From contig JAPONU010000047.1 in the NCBI GenBank assembly GCA_026713745.1, positions 1-6,687 on the forward strand: a stretch of 6,687 bases of DNA. The letters are read 5' to 3'. The notes beneath the pieces were generated by a model. It ran no database searches and had not been told where the DNA came from. It saw nothing but the letters and a program-made list of their open reading frames with translations. Position 1 is the first letter of the stretch, and every line of letters begins with the position of its first letter. Positions 1-6,239 of the stretch are shown piece after piece. Origin of the DNA: a bacterium. Its GTDB lineage: Bacteria; Actinomycetota; Acidimicrobiia; Acidimicrobiales; CATQHL01. The position numbers and the translations under genes were made by a program.

Positions 1-918
1 CACGAGTTCTCCCTCGGCGGTGGCATGGTGCCGGTACCACATCGTTGCGGGGTGCCGGTGGACGTGGCCGACGAACGACTCGTCGCGCTGGTAGATCATC
101 TTGACGGGGCGGCCGGTGCGCAGGGCCAGCATGCAGGCGTGAACGTGCATGGAGAGGTCCTCCCGTGCACCGAATGCTCCGCCGGTGCCCGCCAGGTGCA
201 GCCGCACCTGATCCTCGGACAAGCCCAGGCACGGAGCCACCTGCACCAGGTCCTGATGCAGCCCCTGTGTGGCGACGTACAGGTCGATGCCACCGCCGCC
301 GTCGGGAACAGCGAGGCCCGACTCCGGTCCCAGGAAGGCCTGGTCCTGGATCCCCACCTCGTAGGTTCCCTCCACGATCACCTCGGCGGAACCGTCGATG
401 CCGCCGCGGCGGATCGGCACCGTGTGGATCACATTGCCGTCGGGGTGAATGGGCGTGGCGGTGGCGGCCAACTCCGGGTCGGTCAGCGCCGGTAGCGGTT
501 CGTACTCCACGGCGATCGCCTTGAGCGCCATCTCGCACGTCTCGGGATGATCGGCAGCCACGACGGCCACCGGCTCGCCCTCGTAACGCACGATGTCGGG
601 GGCCAGAACCGGCTGGTCGGGGAGGGTCAAACCGTAGGAGTTCTGCCCGGGAACGTCCTCGGCGGTGAGCACGGCGGCCACACCGGCGATCGTCAGCGCA
701 TCGGAGATGTCGATGGTCAGCAGCCGGGCATGGGGATGGGGCGAGCGCAGGGTGCGGCCCCACAGCATGGAGTCGGCGTGCAGGTCCGAGGAGAAGGCGA
801 ACGCCCCGGTGACCTTGGGAACGCCGTCGGGGCGCGGGGCCGAATCGCCCACCCGTGAGGCCGGCCGCGGCGGGGCCAGAGTTGCAGAGGTGTGGTGCGC
901 CCCGACGACGGGGCGCAC
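1..918 (-). CDS. Xanthine dehydrogenase-type molybdopterin-binding subunit (PucD/XdhD-like), partial: N-terminal part
   Basis: This is the large catalytic subunit of a molybdenum hydroxylase, which hydroxylates a purine or similar N-heterocycle and passes electrons to 2Fe-2S and FAD subunits. The frame runs open off the left edge, so about 306 residues are visible of a family that usually has 700-800. Near the N-terminus is the aldehyde oxidase/xanthine dehydrogenase a/b hammerhead domain: VGDSAPRPDGVPKVTGAF, then MLWGRTLRSPHPHARL and VRYEGEPVAVVAADHPE. The molybdopterin-binding domain follows with QDQAFLGPESGLAVP, YVATQGLHQDLVQVAPCLGL, GGAFGAREDLSMHVHACM and RPVKMIYQRDESFVGHVHRH. The GGAFGARED form, rather than GGGFGGKE, fits the actinobacterial PucD/XdhD type as I remember it. 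No ATG lies near the N-terminus. I chose the GTG at 918 because GAGGTGA sits 5 nt upstream; a GTG at 925-927 and an ATT at 982-984 are alternatives. The gene follows the binding-protein gene by 91 nt, probably in the same transcript. The family call is firm; the exact substrate is inferred. Confidence 0.9.
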   Translation of the reverse strand, partial: MRPVVGAHHTSATLAPPRPASRVGDSAPRPDGVPKVTGAFAFSSDLHADSMLWGRTLRSPHPHARLLTIDISDALTIAGVAAVLTAEDVPGQNSYGLTLPDQPVLAPDIVRYEGEPVAVVAADHPETCEMALKAIAVEYEPLPALTDPELAATATPIHPDGNVIHTVPIRRGGIDGSAEVIVEGTYEVGIQDQAFLGPESGLAVPDGGGGIDLYVATQGLHQDLVQVAPCLGLSEDQVRLHLAGTGGAFGAREDLSMHVHACMLALRTGRPVKMIYQRDESFVGHVHRHPATMWYRHHATAEGELV

Positions 919-919
919 C
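894..919. repeat. Perfect 10-bp inverted repeat (hairpin) over the start of the molybdopterin-subunit gene
   Basis: The plus strand reads GGTGCGCCCC, then GACGAC, then GGGGCGCACC: a perfect 10-bp stem with a 6-nt loop. In minus-strand mRNA it would run from -1 to +25 relative to the GTG at 918, so the start codon lies in the stem while the SD stays outside. No U-run follows, so it is not a standard intrinsic terminator. It could limit translation, stabilise the upstream message, or be coincidental coding sequence in GC-rich DNA. Confidence 0.6.
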
Positions 920-923
920 GTCG

Positions 924-930
924 TCACCTC
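924..930 (-). promoter_or_regulatory. Shine-Dalgarno site for the molybdopterin-subunit gene
   Basis: On the minus strand GAGGTGA is followed by the 5-nt spacer CGACG and then GTG at 918. It closely matches the anti-Shine-Dalgarno consensus AGGAGGTGA and is the main reason for choosing this start. The SD itself lies just outside the perfect hairpin that covers the start codon. Confidence 0.6.
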
Positions 931-1009
931 TACCGGTTCACCCTCGTCGGCGCCAGGCTCGATCCTCGGCTCAGCGACGTCAATGGCCGTCGTTCCTCCC
1001 GGCCGACGA

Positions 1010-2308
1010 TCAGAGGTCGACGCCGTCGACGTTGGGCATGATCCACTGCATCGACCGTAGCCCGGCGACGTCCATCACCTCGCCGTCGGCGAGGATCTGG
1101 TTGCCGTGGATGTCGGAGATCGGGCCGGTGAAGACGGCGCCCGCACCGCTTGTGATCCGCTCGATCTCGGCGTCGATCTGGGCCTTCGCCTCGTCGGACA
1201 ACCCGTCGTACAGCGGTCCCCATTCGGTGAGTGTGATGGCGCCGTCGTCCATGCCGACGTAGGAGAAGGATGTGTCGAAGTTCCCGTCGAATACCGACTG
1301 CACGACGGCCGCGAGCTGCGGTCCCCAGTCGTATTCCGAGGTCACGACGTGCATCGTCGGCGCGTAGCTGCTTGAGTCGAGCTGGACGCCGGCGAAAGGC
1401 ACGCCCCCGGCTTCGGACGCCTCGCCGATGACCGGACTTACCAGGCTCGTCGACATGAAGCTGATGTCGGAATCTACGAGGCTGCGGGCGGCCTGGCCTT
1501 GGAGGTTGGTGTCGACCCAATCGTTGGTGAAGACCACATTGATTCTCGCTGTGGGATTGGTGAGTTGGAGACCGAGGGCGAACCCGTTGATCGTCCTGAT
1601 GTCGTACGGGATGGCGAAGGCGTCGACCCAGCCCACAGTGGCGCCCGGCTCGATCATGTGGCCGGCCACGACCCCGGCGATGTAGGAGCCGTCCTCGGGT
1701 GCGTTCACGTAGCCGGAGTAGTTGTCGAGGCCGCCCGGGTTGTCCCACTGGCTGGCGATGAAGTAGATGTCCGGGTTCGCCTCGGCGGCAGCGATCATGG
1801 GCTCGCCGTGCCCGTAGCTTGTGCTGATGATCACGTCGGCGCCTTCGAGGATCGCGGTGTCGATCACCTGCGCCACGACTTCCGCGCCCCAGAGGTTCTC
1901 CTTGAACGTTGTCTCGATTCGATCTCCGAACGTTTCCTCGAGCGCCCGCCGAGCGTTGTCGAAGGTCTGTGTCCAGCCGCCGTCCCGGGCAGATCCCTCG
2001 TATGTGAACAGAATCTGGAGGGGCTCGTCGTCCATTGCCGGCTCATCCGCTGCCGGCGGAGGCGCGGGGGCGGGTTCGGGCGCCGGCTCCGGCGCCGATT
2101 CGGACGCCGGCGGAGGCGCGGGTTCGGGCGTCGGCTCCGGCGTCGGCTCCGGCGCGGGTTCGGGTGTCGGCGCAGGTGTGGCCGCCGGCTCTGCTCCGTC
2201 GTCACCCCCGCAGGCGGCGGCAAAGAGTGCTCCGGCGGCCAGGATCGCCAACAGGACGAACAACCGGCCGACACCGCTCCGACGGGTCTTTCGCGCTGTG
2301 AGTGCCAT
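1010..2308 (-). CDS. BMP/PnrA-family ABC transporter substrate-binding lipoprotein
   Basis: This 432-residue extracytoplasmic binding protein captures the ligand for the neighbouring importer. Residues 1-33 form a lipoprotein signal: basic RKTRR at 6-10, a hydrophobic core at 16-29, and AAAC with Cys33 as the lipidation site (Ala rather than Leu at -3, somewhat unusual). A low-complexity Pro/Ala/Glu/Thr linker covers about 41-90. The type I periplasmic-binding fold then starts at LQILFTYEGSARDGGW. DGGW (109-112), TSYGHGEP, YIAGVVAGHM, the TINGFALG segment and the C-terminal GPISDIHGNQ match the BMP (Bmp/Med, COG1744) subgroup often linked to purine or nucleoside transporters and molybdenum hydroxylases. 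The ATG at 2308 is preceded by GAGGTG at 7 nt spacing (an overlapping GGGAG is closer). It is the last transporter gene and has its own upstream gap with a candidate promoter, which would suit the excess of binding protein usually needed. Ligand identity cannot be read from sequence; a purine or nucleoside is inferred. Confidence 0.93.
   Translation of the reverse strand: MALTARKTRRSGVGRLFVLLAILAAGALFAAACGGDDGAEPAATPAPTPEPAPEPTPEPTPEPAPPPASESAPEPAPEPAPAPPPAADEPAMDDEPLQILFTYEGSARDGGWTQTFDNARRALEETFGDRIETTFKENLWGAEVVAQVIDTAILEGADVIISTSYGHGEPMIAAAEANPDIYFIASQWDNPGGLDNYSGYVNAPEDGSYIAGVVAGHMIEPGATVGWVDAFAIPYDIRTINGFALGLQLTNPTARINVVFTNDWVDTNLQGQAARSLVDSDISFMSTSLVSPVIGEASEAGGVPFAGVQLDSSSYAPTMHVVTSEYDWGPQLAAVVQSVFDGNFDTSFSYVGMDDGAITLTEWGPLYDGLSDEAKAQIDAEIERITSGAGAVFTGPISDIHGNQILADGEVMDVAGLRSMQWIMPNVDGVDL
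2039..2188 (-). repeat. Degenerate short-repeat tract encoding the Pro/Ala/Glu linker
   Basis: About 150 bp of near-repeats of GGCGCGGGTTCGGG- and GTCGGCTCCG-type units (plus strand) encode alternating AP, EP and TP dipeptides, residues 41-90 of the binding protein. The tract probably forms a flexible spacer between lipid anchor and ligand-binding domain. It is internally repetitive and could vary in length between strains. It also creates spurious Gly/Ala/Ser-rich reading frames on the plus strand. Confidence 0.75.
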
Positions 2309-2391
2309 GATCTCCCACCTCTCAGGAATCCGTCCGGCTTCCTCCGGCGAACTGCGCTTGTGGAGAGAGCCGCTTGGTGGCCTGGCTGTTC

Positions 2392-2419
2392 AGCCTAGTT
2401 GGTCATGTGCATTAGTCAA
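2392..2419 (-). promoter_or_regulatory. Candidate sigma70-type promoter for the binding-protein gene
   Basis: On the minus strand TTGACT (2419-2414, five of six matches to TTGACA) is followed after 16 nt by TAGGCT (2397-2392), which keeps the TA...T pattern of actinobacterial -10 boxes. It lies at the edge of an AT-rich island that stands out in this GC-rich window. Transcription would start near 2385, leaving a leader of roughly 75-80 nt before the ATG at 2308. The match is by eye only. Confidence 0.45.
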
Positions 2420-2432
2420 ATATGGAGAGACT

Positions 2433-2453
2433 AGTAATACTACGTAGTTTACT
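2433..2453. promoter_or_regulatory. Candidate operator: palindrome in the AT-rich island
   Basis: ACTACGTAGT at 2439-2448 is a perfect 10-bp palindrome. It is flanked by AGTAA (2433-2437) and TTACT (2449-2453), which are also reverse complements, with a one-base offset from the centre. The site is 14 nt upstream of the candidate -35 box and 18 nt downstream of the permease stop codon. It is placed where a dimeric regulator could control the binding-protein gene. I do not recognise it as the consensus of a specific regulator family. Confidence 0.4.
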
Positions 2454-2470
2454 TATGGTACGTTGTCCCG

Positions 2471-3430
2471 TCATGCCTCCTCGCGTGTGTACGGCTGACC
2501 GAGGGCGGCCGGGGCGTTGAACCGCTCCCGTCCCCAGCCGCTCGACACGATGACGACTGCCAGGATCGTCAGGACGTAGGGAAGTGAGCTGAAGATCTCC
2601 GGCGGCAGATCGACGCCGCGGGCCTGCAGCGTGAAGCCGAGGCTCGTCACGATGCCGAACAGGTACGCCCCGGCCAGCAGGAGTCCGGGACGCCAGAATG
2701 CGGTGATGACCAGGGCGATGGCGATCCAGCCCGCACCGGCTGTGACGTTGTCGACCCATGTTGGGGCGATGGCGAGTGTGTAGTAGGCGCCGGCGACGCC
2801 GGCCAGGGCGCCGCCGATGACCGTGTGCGCGTACCGGTAGCGCGCCACGTTGATGCCCATCGCGTCGGCGGAGCGGGGATCCTCACCGACGGCCTGCAGA
2901 TGGAGTCCCGTCTGCGTGCGGTAGAGGTAGAAGGCGGCCAGTGCAACCAGCCCCCAGGACACGTAGACGAGGATGTTCTGGCTGAAGATCAGAGGTCCGA
3001 CCACGGGTGCGTCGCTCAGCCCGAACAGGTTGTAGGCCTGTAGTCGGTGCCGCCCCGACGGCCCGGCCAGTTCGCCGACGGACGCCACGTAGCTGGAGAG
3101 CCCGGTCGCACCCCCGAGTATCAGCAGCGCGAGACCGGACACGACCTGGTTGGCCCGTAGCGTGACGACCACGAACGCGTAGACCGTCGAGATCGCCATC
3201 CCGACGAGAGCGGCGATCAGGATGGCGAGTAGGAGCGCCAACCAGCCCGGCCCCTCGAAGGACTGAGAGAACCAGAATGCCGTCACCGCTCCCATCAGCA
3301 TCATGGCCTCCACGCCGAGGTTCATGACCCCGCCGCGCTCCGCCAGCAACTCGCCCAGACCTGCCAGGACCAATGGCGTGCCGTACAGCAAGCCTGAGAC
3401 CAACAGTTCCACGACGAGGGAATCGTTCAC
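2471..3430 (-). CDS. BMP-type ABC transporter permease, second subunit (YufQ/NupQ-like)
   Basis: This 319-residue membrane protein is one of the two different permeases forming the translocation pore of the importer. It belongs to the BPD_transp_2 family (COG1079 type). Residues 26-48 carry the family signature, with ERGGVMNLGVE and MLMGA. Residues 92-102 read RANQVVSGLAL, and the cytoplasmic coupling loop at about 175-194 contains AVGEDPRSADAMGIN. Multiple hydrophobic segments and the usual length support a complete protein. It starts at GTG 3430, sharing GTGA with the stop codon of the upstream permease, so the two are probably translationally coupled; GGGGGAG lies just upstream. It ends 162 nt before the binding-protein gene. 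Assignment to the purine/nucleoside class rests on family membership and neighbours. Confidence 0.94.
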   Translation of the reverse strand: MNDSLVVELLVSGLLYGTPLVLAGLGELLAERGGVMNLGVEAMMLMGAVTAFWFSQSFEGPGWLALLLAILIAALVGMAISTVYAFVVVTLRANQVVSGLALLILGGATGLSSYVASVGELAGPSGRHRLQAYNLFGLSDAPVVGPLIFSQNILVYVSWGLVALAAFYLYRTQTGLHLQAVGEDPRSADAMGINVARYRYAHTVIGGALAGVAGAYYTLAIAPTWVDNVTAGAGWIAIALVITAFWRPGLLLAGAYLFGIVTSLGFTLQARGVDLPPEIFSSLPYVLTILAVVIVSSGWGRERFNAPAALGQPYTREEA

Positions 3431-4605
3431 GAGACTCCCCCACTGGCCGGCTCTTCAGCGGGACCGCCGTCGAGATCGCCGCCGGCCTGTTGCGCGCCGT
3501 GGCCGGTTCTCGGTCGCCGGCCGACGACCACCTTGTAGCGAGCGCTCACCTCGCTGGCGGCCACTAGCAGCAGGATGAGACCCTGATTGACCCCGATGAG
3601 CCCAAGCGGCAGTTCCGGTCCCTGCAGGGCGAGGCCGGCGTTGCTCAGTGCGCCGACGAGGATCGCGCTCACGACCACACCGAGCGGGTGGTACCGGACC
3701 AGCGCCGCCACCGCGATACCGGTGTAGCCGAAGACCGCGAACTGCAGGATCTTGGGTTCGAGCCGGTGCGAGAAGTCGCCGATCTGGCTCGCCCCGGCGA
3801 TGCCGGCGACAGCGCCTGACAGCACCATGACGAGCACCAGCAGTCGCGCGGTGCGTATACCCGCGTAGCGGCCCGCAGTCGGGCTGTCCGCCGAGACCCT
3901 CATCTGGAAGCCGAACCGCGTGCTTCGCACCACGACGGTCAGCAGCACGGCGAGGACGATGCCGAGGATGAAGCCGAACGGGACGACGACGCCGCCACCG
4001 TACTCGGGCCAGAATGCTCCCTCCAGAATGGTCTTGCCGCGGGGGAACACCCGCGCCCCTTCGGTGGTGAGGTCACGCCAGTACGACGTCGTGGAGAAGA
4101 TGAGGTAGAAGAGGATGAGCGGGGCGATGTAGTTGAGCATCAACGTGGTCAGGACCTCGCTGGTGTTCAGATAGACGCGCAGCAGGGCGGGGATGGCGGC
4201 CCACAGACCGCCGCCCACCATGCCGGCAATGATCATCACCGTCATGCTGACGGCGAGTCCTTGCTCGTCGAGCGCGATGCCGGCTGCGGAGGCGAATACC
4301 GCGCCGATCATCAGCTGGCCATCGGCACCGATGTTCCAGACCTTCATGCGGAAGGTGATGGCGGCCGCCAGACCGGTGAGCACGAGTGGAGTGGCGGCCA
4401 CCAGCGTTGCCGATAGCGCTCCGGGATTCGTGAACGAGACCCGCACCATGCGCTGGTAGATGTCGATGGGGTCGCGGCCGCTCGCCCACAGAATCAAACC
4501 GCCGATGATCAGGGCGGCCAAGACCGCGATGGGTGGCATGGCCGGACCCAGCCAGCGGGGTGGCTTGAGGCGCTTCTCGAAGTGAATCTCAGGGAGCCGC
4601 AACAC
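3427..4605 (-). CDS. BMP-type ABC transporter permease, first subunit (YufP/NupP-like)
   Basis: This is the other pore-forming permease (BPD_transp_2, COG4603 type), about 392 residues from the chosen start. The frame extends to a GTG at 4626, but the GTG at 4605 is preferred: TGGAGGA at 4617-4611 lies 5 nt before it, whereas the 4626 codon has no convincing ribosome-binding site. This gives a 17-nt overlap with the ATPase gene, whose last codons contain the ribosome-binding site. Key features from the new start: first membrane segment near residues 25-41, NIGADGQLMIGA at 91-102, NTSEVLTTLMLNYIA at 148-162, an extracytoplasmic loop after YLIFSTTSYWRD, and a C-terminal half with RVSADSPTAGRYAGI and FGYTGIAVAALVRYHPLG. 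The final ~40 residues are a hydrophilic Gly/Pro-rich cytoplasmic tail. It ends in a GTGA overlap with the next permease. Confidence 0.93.
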   Translation of the reverse strand: MLRLPEIHFEKRLKPPRWLGPAMPPIAVLAALIIGGLILWASGRDPIDIYQRMVRVSFTNPGALSATLVAATPLVLTGLAAAITFRMKVWNIGADGQLMIGAVFASAAGIALDEQGLAVSMTVMIIAGMVGGGLWAAIPALLRVYLNTSEVLTTLMLNYIAPLILFYLIFSTTSYWRDLTTEGARVFPRGKTILEGAFWPEYGGGVVVPFGFILGIVLAVLLTVVVRSTRFGFQMRVSADSPTAGRYAGIRTARLLVLVMVLSGAVAGIAGASQIGDFSHRLEPKILQFAVFGYTGIAVAALVRYHPLGVVVSAILVGALSNAGLALQGPELPLGLIGVNQGLILLLVAASEVSARYKVVVGRRPRTGHGAQQAGGDLDGGPAEEPASGGVS

Positions 4606-6163
4606 CGGTGTCCTCCAGCGAGCCACCCATCATGAGCACGCCGACCTGGGTGGGATCGGCGCCGTCCGCCTCGAGCACGCCCTGGATGCGGCCACGGGAG
4701 ATGACCGCGATTCGATCTGCCAGGTCAAGAATCTCGGCGAGATCCTCGGAGATCATCAGGATGGCGGCGCCCCCCGCGGCCGCCTCCAGCAGGATTGAGC
4801 GGATGGACTCCATTGCCGAGACGTCGAGCCCACGGGTTGGCGTGGCGACGACCAGTACCTGGGGCTCCGAGGATATCTCGCGGGCAAGGAGGACTTTCTG
4901 CGCGTTCCCTCCCGAGAGTTGGCGGACGAGTGACTCCGCCGTGCCCCGCACGTCGAACGCCTTCAACAGCCGGCGGGTTCGGGCCAGGATCCGGATCCTG
5001 CTCAGGAAGGGTCCGCGCCCCAGTTCCCGCTGCCGGTAGGCCTTCAGCACGCAGTTGTCGGCCACGGTCAGGCCCGGCGCGAGACCGGTGCCCAGGCGAT
5101 CCTCGGGGACGTAGGCGAGGCCCCGGTCGGCCGCGGCACGAGGGTTGCCCGACGGCAGCGGCTTCCCTTGCAGCGTGACGTCCCCGGCGGTTCGCTTGCG
5201 CAGTCCGGCGATGACCTCCGCGAGGGCGACCTGTCCGTTGCCGGACACCCCGGCGACGCCGAGAATCTCACCGGGTCGCACCGACAGCGTGACTTCGTGC
5301 AGTGCGAGTGTGCCGTGGGCCTCGACCGCACTGACGTCGCGCAGCTCGAGTGCCGGCTCGCTGTCGCCCAGTGCGTCGACGCGCGAGCGCCTGCTGAAGG
5401 CGATGTCGCGCCCGACCATCATCCGGGCCAAGCCCCGCGCATCGACGCGCGAGGTGCGGAGGTCCGCCGAACCGGACACCCGGCCGTGGCGCAGCACGGT
5501 GACGCGATCACAGAGAGCGGTCACCTCGTCGAGCTTGTGGGAGATGAAGACCACGGACTCGCCTTCGGCGGCCATGCGCCGCAGTGAGACGAAGAGTTGC
5601 TCGGCCTCCTGGGGGGTCAGGACCGAGGTCGGTTCGTCGAGGATCAGCGTGCGCGCCCCCCTGTAGAGCGCCTTCAGGATCTCGACGCGCTGGCGCTCGC
5701 CGACCGACAGGCGCGAGATGATTGCCCGCGGGTCGATGTGCATGTCGAAGCGTTCGGCGGCCCGGGCCACCTCTTCCTCCACCTGCCTGCGGTTGAACAC
5801 CCTCCCCTTGTCGCGATGCCATCCGAGGACCACGTTCTCTGCCACGGTCATCGACGAGACGAGGCTGAAGTGCTGGTGAACCATGAAGATCCCGGCTTCG
5901 TAGGCGTCGGCAGGGGACCGGAACGCCACAGTGTCGCCTCCCACCAGCACTTGGCCGGCGTCGGGCCGGTACAGGCCGGTGAGGATCTTGCAGAGCGTGG
6001 TCTTGCCCGAGCCGTTCTCGCCGAGCAGTGCATGGACCTCGCCTCGGTCGGCGTCGAAGTCCACCCCGTCGTTCGCCACGACCCCCGGAAACGCCTTCGT
6101 GACGCCCCGGGCGGAAACGGTGTGGCGATCTTGATCCCGCGTCGGGGCGCCGGCAGCCGTCAT
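4589..6163 (-). CDS. Tandem-domain ABC transporter ATP-binding protein (YufO/NupO-like)
   Basis: This 524-residue cytoplasmic ATPase has two fused nucleotide-binding domains and powers the two permeases. Domain 1 looks catalytically complete: Walker A GENGSGKT at 48-55, Q-loop Gln97 in HQHF, signature LSVGE at 152-156, Walker B with DEP at 176-178, and His209 in ISHK. Domain 2 is degenerate in the way typical of this class: GVSGNGQ at 305-311 replaces Walker A and lacks its Lys, the signature LSGGNAQK at 416-423 is intact, ATPTRGLD at 440-447 lacks the usual Asp-Glu pair, and SED at 472-474 stands where the H-loop His would be. The frame could extend to a TTG at 6247, overlapping the M20 gene, but ATG 6163 is preferred because GAGGAG lies 8 nt upstream and the homology begins soon after. 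The MglA/RbsA sugar family shares this layout, but the BMP binding protein and permease types favour the nucleoside/purine branch. Confidence 0.94.
   Translation of the reverse strand: MTAAGAPTRDQDRHTVSARGVTKAFPGVVANDGVDFDADRGEVHALLGENGSGKTTLCKILTGLYRPDAGQVLVGGDTVAFRSPADAYEAGIFMVHQHFSLVSSMTVAENVVLGWHRDKGRVFNRRQVEEEVARAAERFDMHIDPRAIISRLSVGERQRVEILKALYRGARTLILDEPTSVLTPQEAEQLFVSLRRMAAEGESVVFISHKLDEVTALCDRVTVLRHGRVSGSADLRTSRVDARGLARMMVGRDIAFSRRSRVDALGDSEPALELRDVSAVEAHGTLALHEVTLSVRPGEILGVAGVSGNGQVALAEVIAGLRKRTAGDVTLQGKPLPSGNPRAAADRGLAYVPEDRLGTGLAPGLTVADNCVLKAYRQRELGRGPFLSRIRILARTRRLLKAFDVRGTAESLVRQLSGGNAQKVLLAREISSEPQVLVVATPTRGLDVSAMESIRSILLEAAAGGAAILMISEDLAEILDLADRIAVISRGRIQGVLEADGADPTQVGVLMMGGSLEDTGVAAP
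4611..4617 (-). promoter_or_regulatory. Shine-Dalgarno site inside the ATPase gene for the first permease
   Basis: Minus-strand TGGAGGA followed by CACCG and GTG at 4605. It lies within the last codons of the ATPase gene and decides between the 4605 and 4626 starts of the permease. The arrangement implies tight translational linkage of ATPase and permease. Confidence 0.6.
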
Positions 6164-6171
6164 TGCCGCCA

Positions 6172-6177
6172 CTCCTC
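6172..6177 (-). promoter_or_regulatory. Shine-Dalgarno site for the ATPase gene
   Basis: GAGGAG on the minus strand, 8 nt before ATG 6163. It supports the internal ATG over the longer TTG start at 6247, which has no visible ribosome-binding site. The 76-nt gap to the M20 stop codon (6164-6239) shows no obvious terminator or promoter. Confidence 0.55.
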
Positions 6178-6239
6178 GCCGGCTTTCTCTCCTTCGCCGC
6201 GCATTGTCGGCATTCTTGCCCAACCCCGCCCGGCAGTTC

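Noticed and set aside
25..858. Plus-strand frames opposite the molybdopterin-subunit gene
   Set aside because: The minus-strand frame shows continuous, strong similarity to xanthine dehydrogenase motifs; the opposite frames are His/Gly- or Arg/Pro-rich shadows.
930..1748. Alternative minus-strand frame of 272 codons
   Set aside because: It is Arg-rich, overlaps the binding-protein gene out of frame and has no family resemblance.
2309..2391. Riboswitch in the leader of the binding-protein gene
   Set aside because: A purine riboswitch would fit the context, but the leader is short and I could not recognise a conserved three-way junction or a terminator hairpin.
1499..2398. Long plus-strand open frame opposite the binding-protein gene
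   Set aside because: It is antisense to a clear BMP gene, its product becomes Arg/Gly-rich over the linker tract, and it shows no recognisable domain. High GC content keeps antisense frames open.
1821..2447. Plus-strand frame with a Gly/Ser/Ala/Val repeat protein
   Set aside because: The apparent repeats are the reverse reading of the Pro/Ala/Glu linker tract of the lipoprotein; there is no independent evidence of coding.
2412..2474. 20-codon minus-strand reading frame starting in an ATGA overlap with the permease stop codon
   Set aside because: AGGAGG lies only 1 nt from its ATG, too close to work well, and its codons (ATA, CTA, AGT, AAA, ATT) are unlike the neighbouring genes. It is more likely regulatory DNA.
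6160..6213. 17-codon minus-strand reading frame ending in an ATGA overlap with the ATPase start
   Set aside because: The overlap is suggestive of coupling, but there is no good ribosome-binding site before its ATG and nothing recognisable in the peptide; chance is sufficient.
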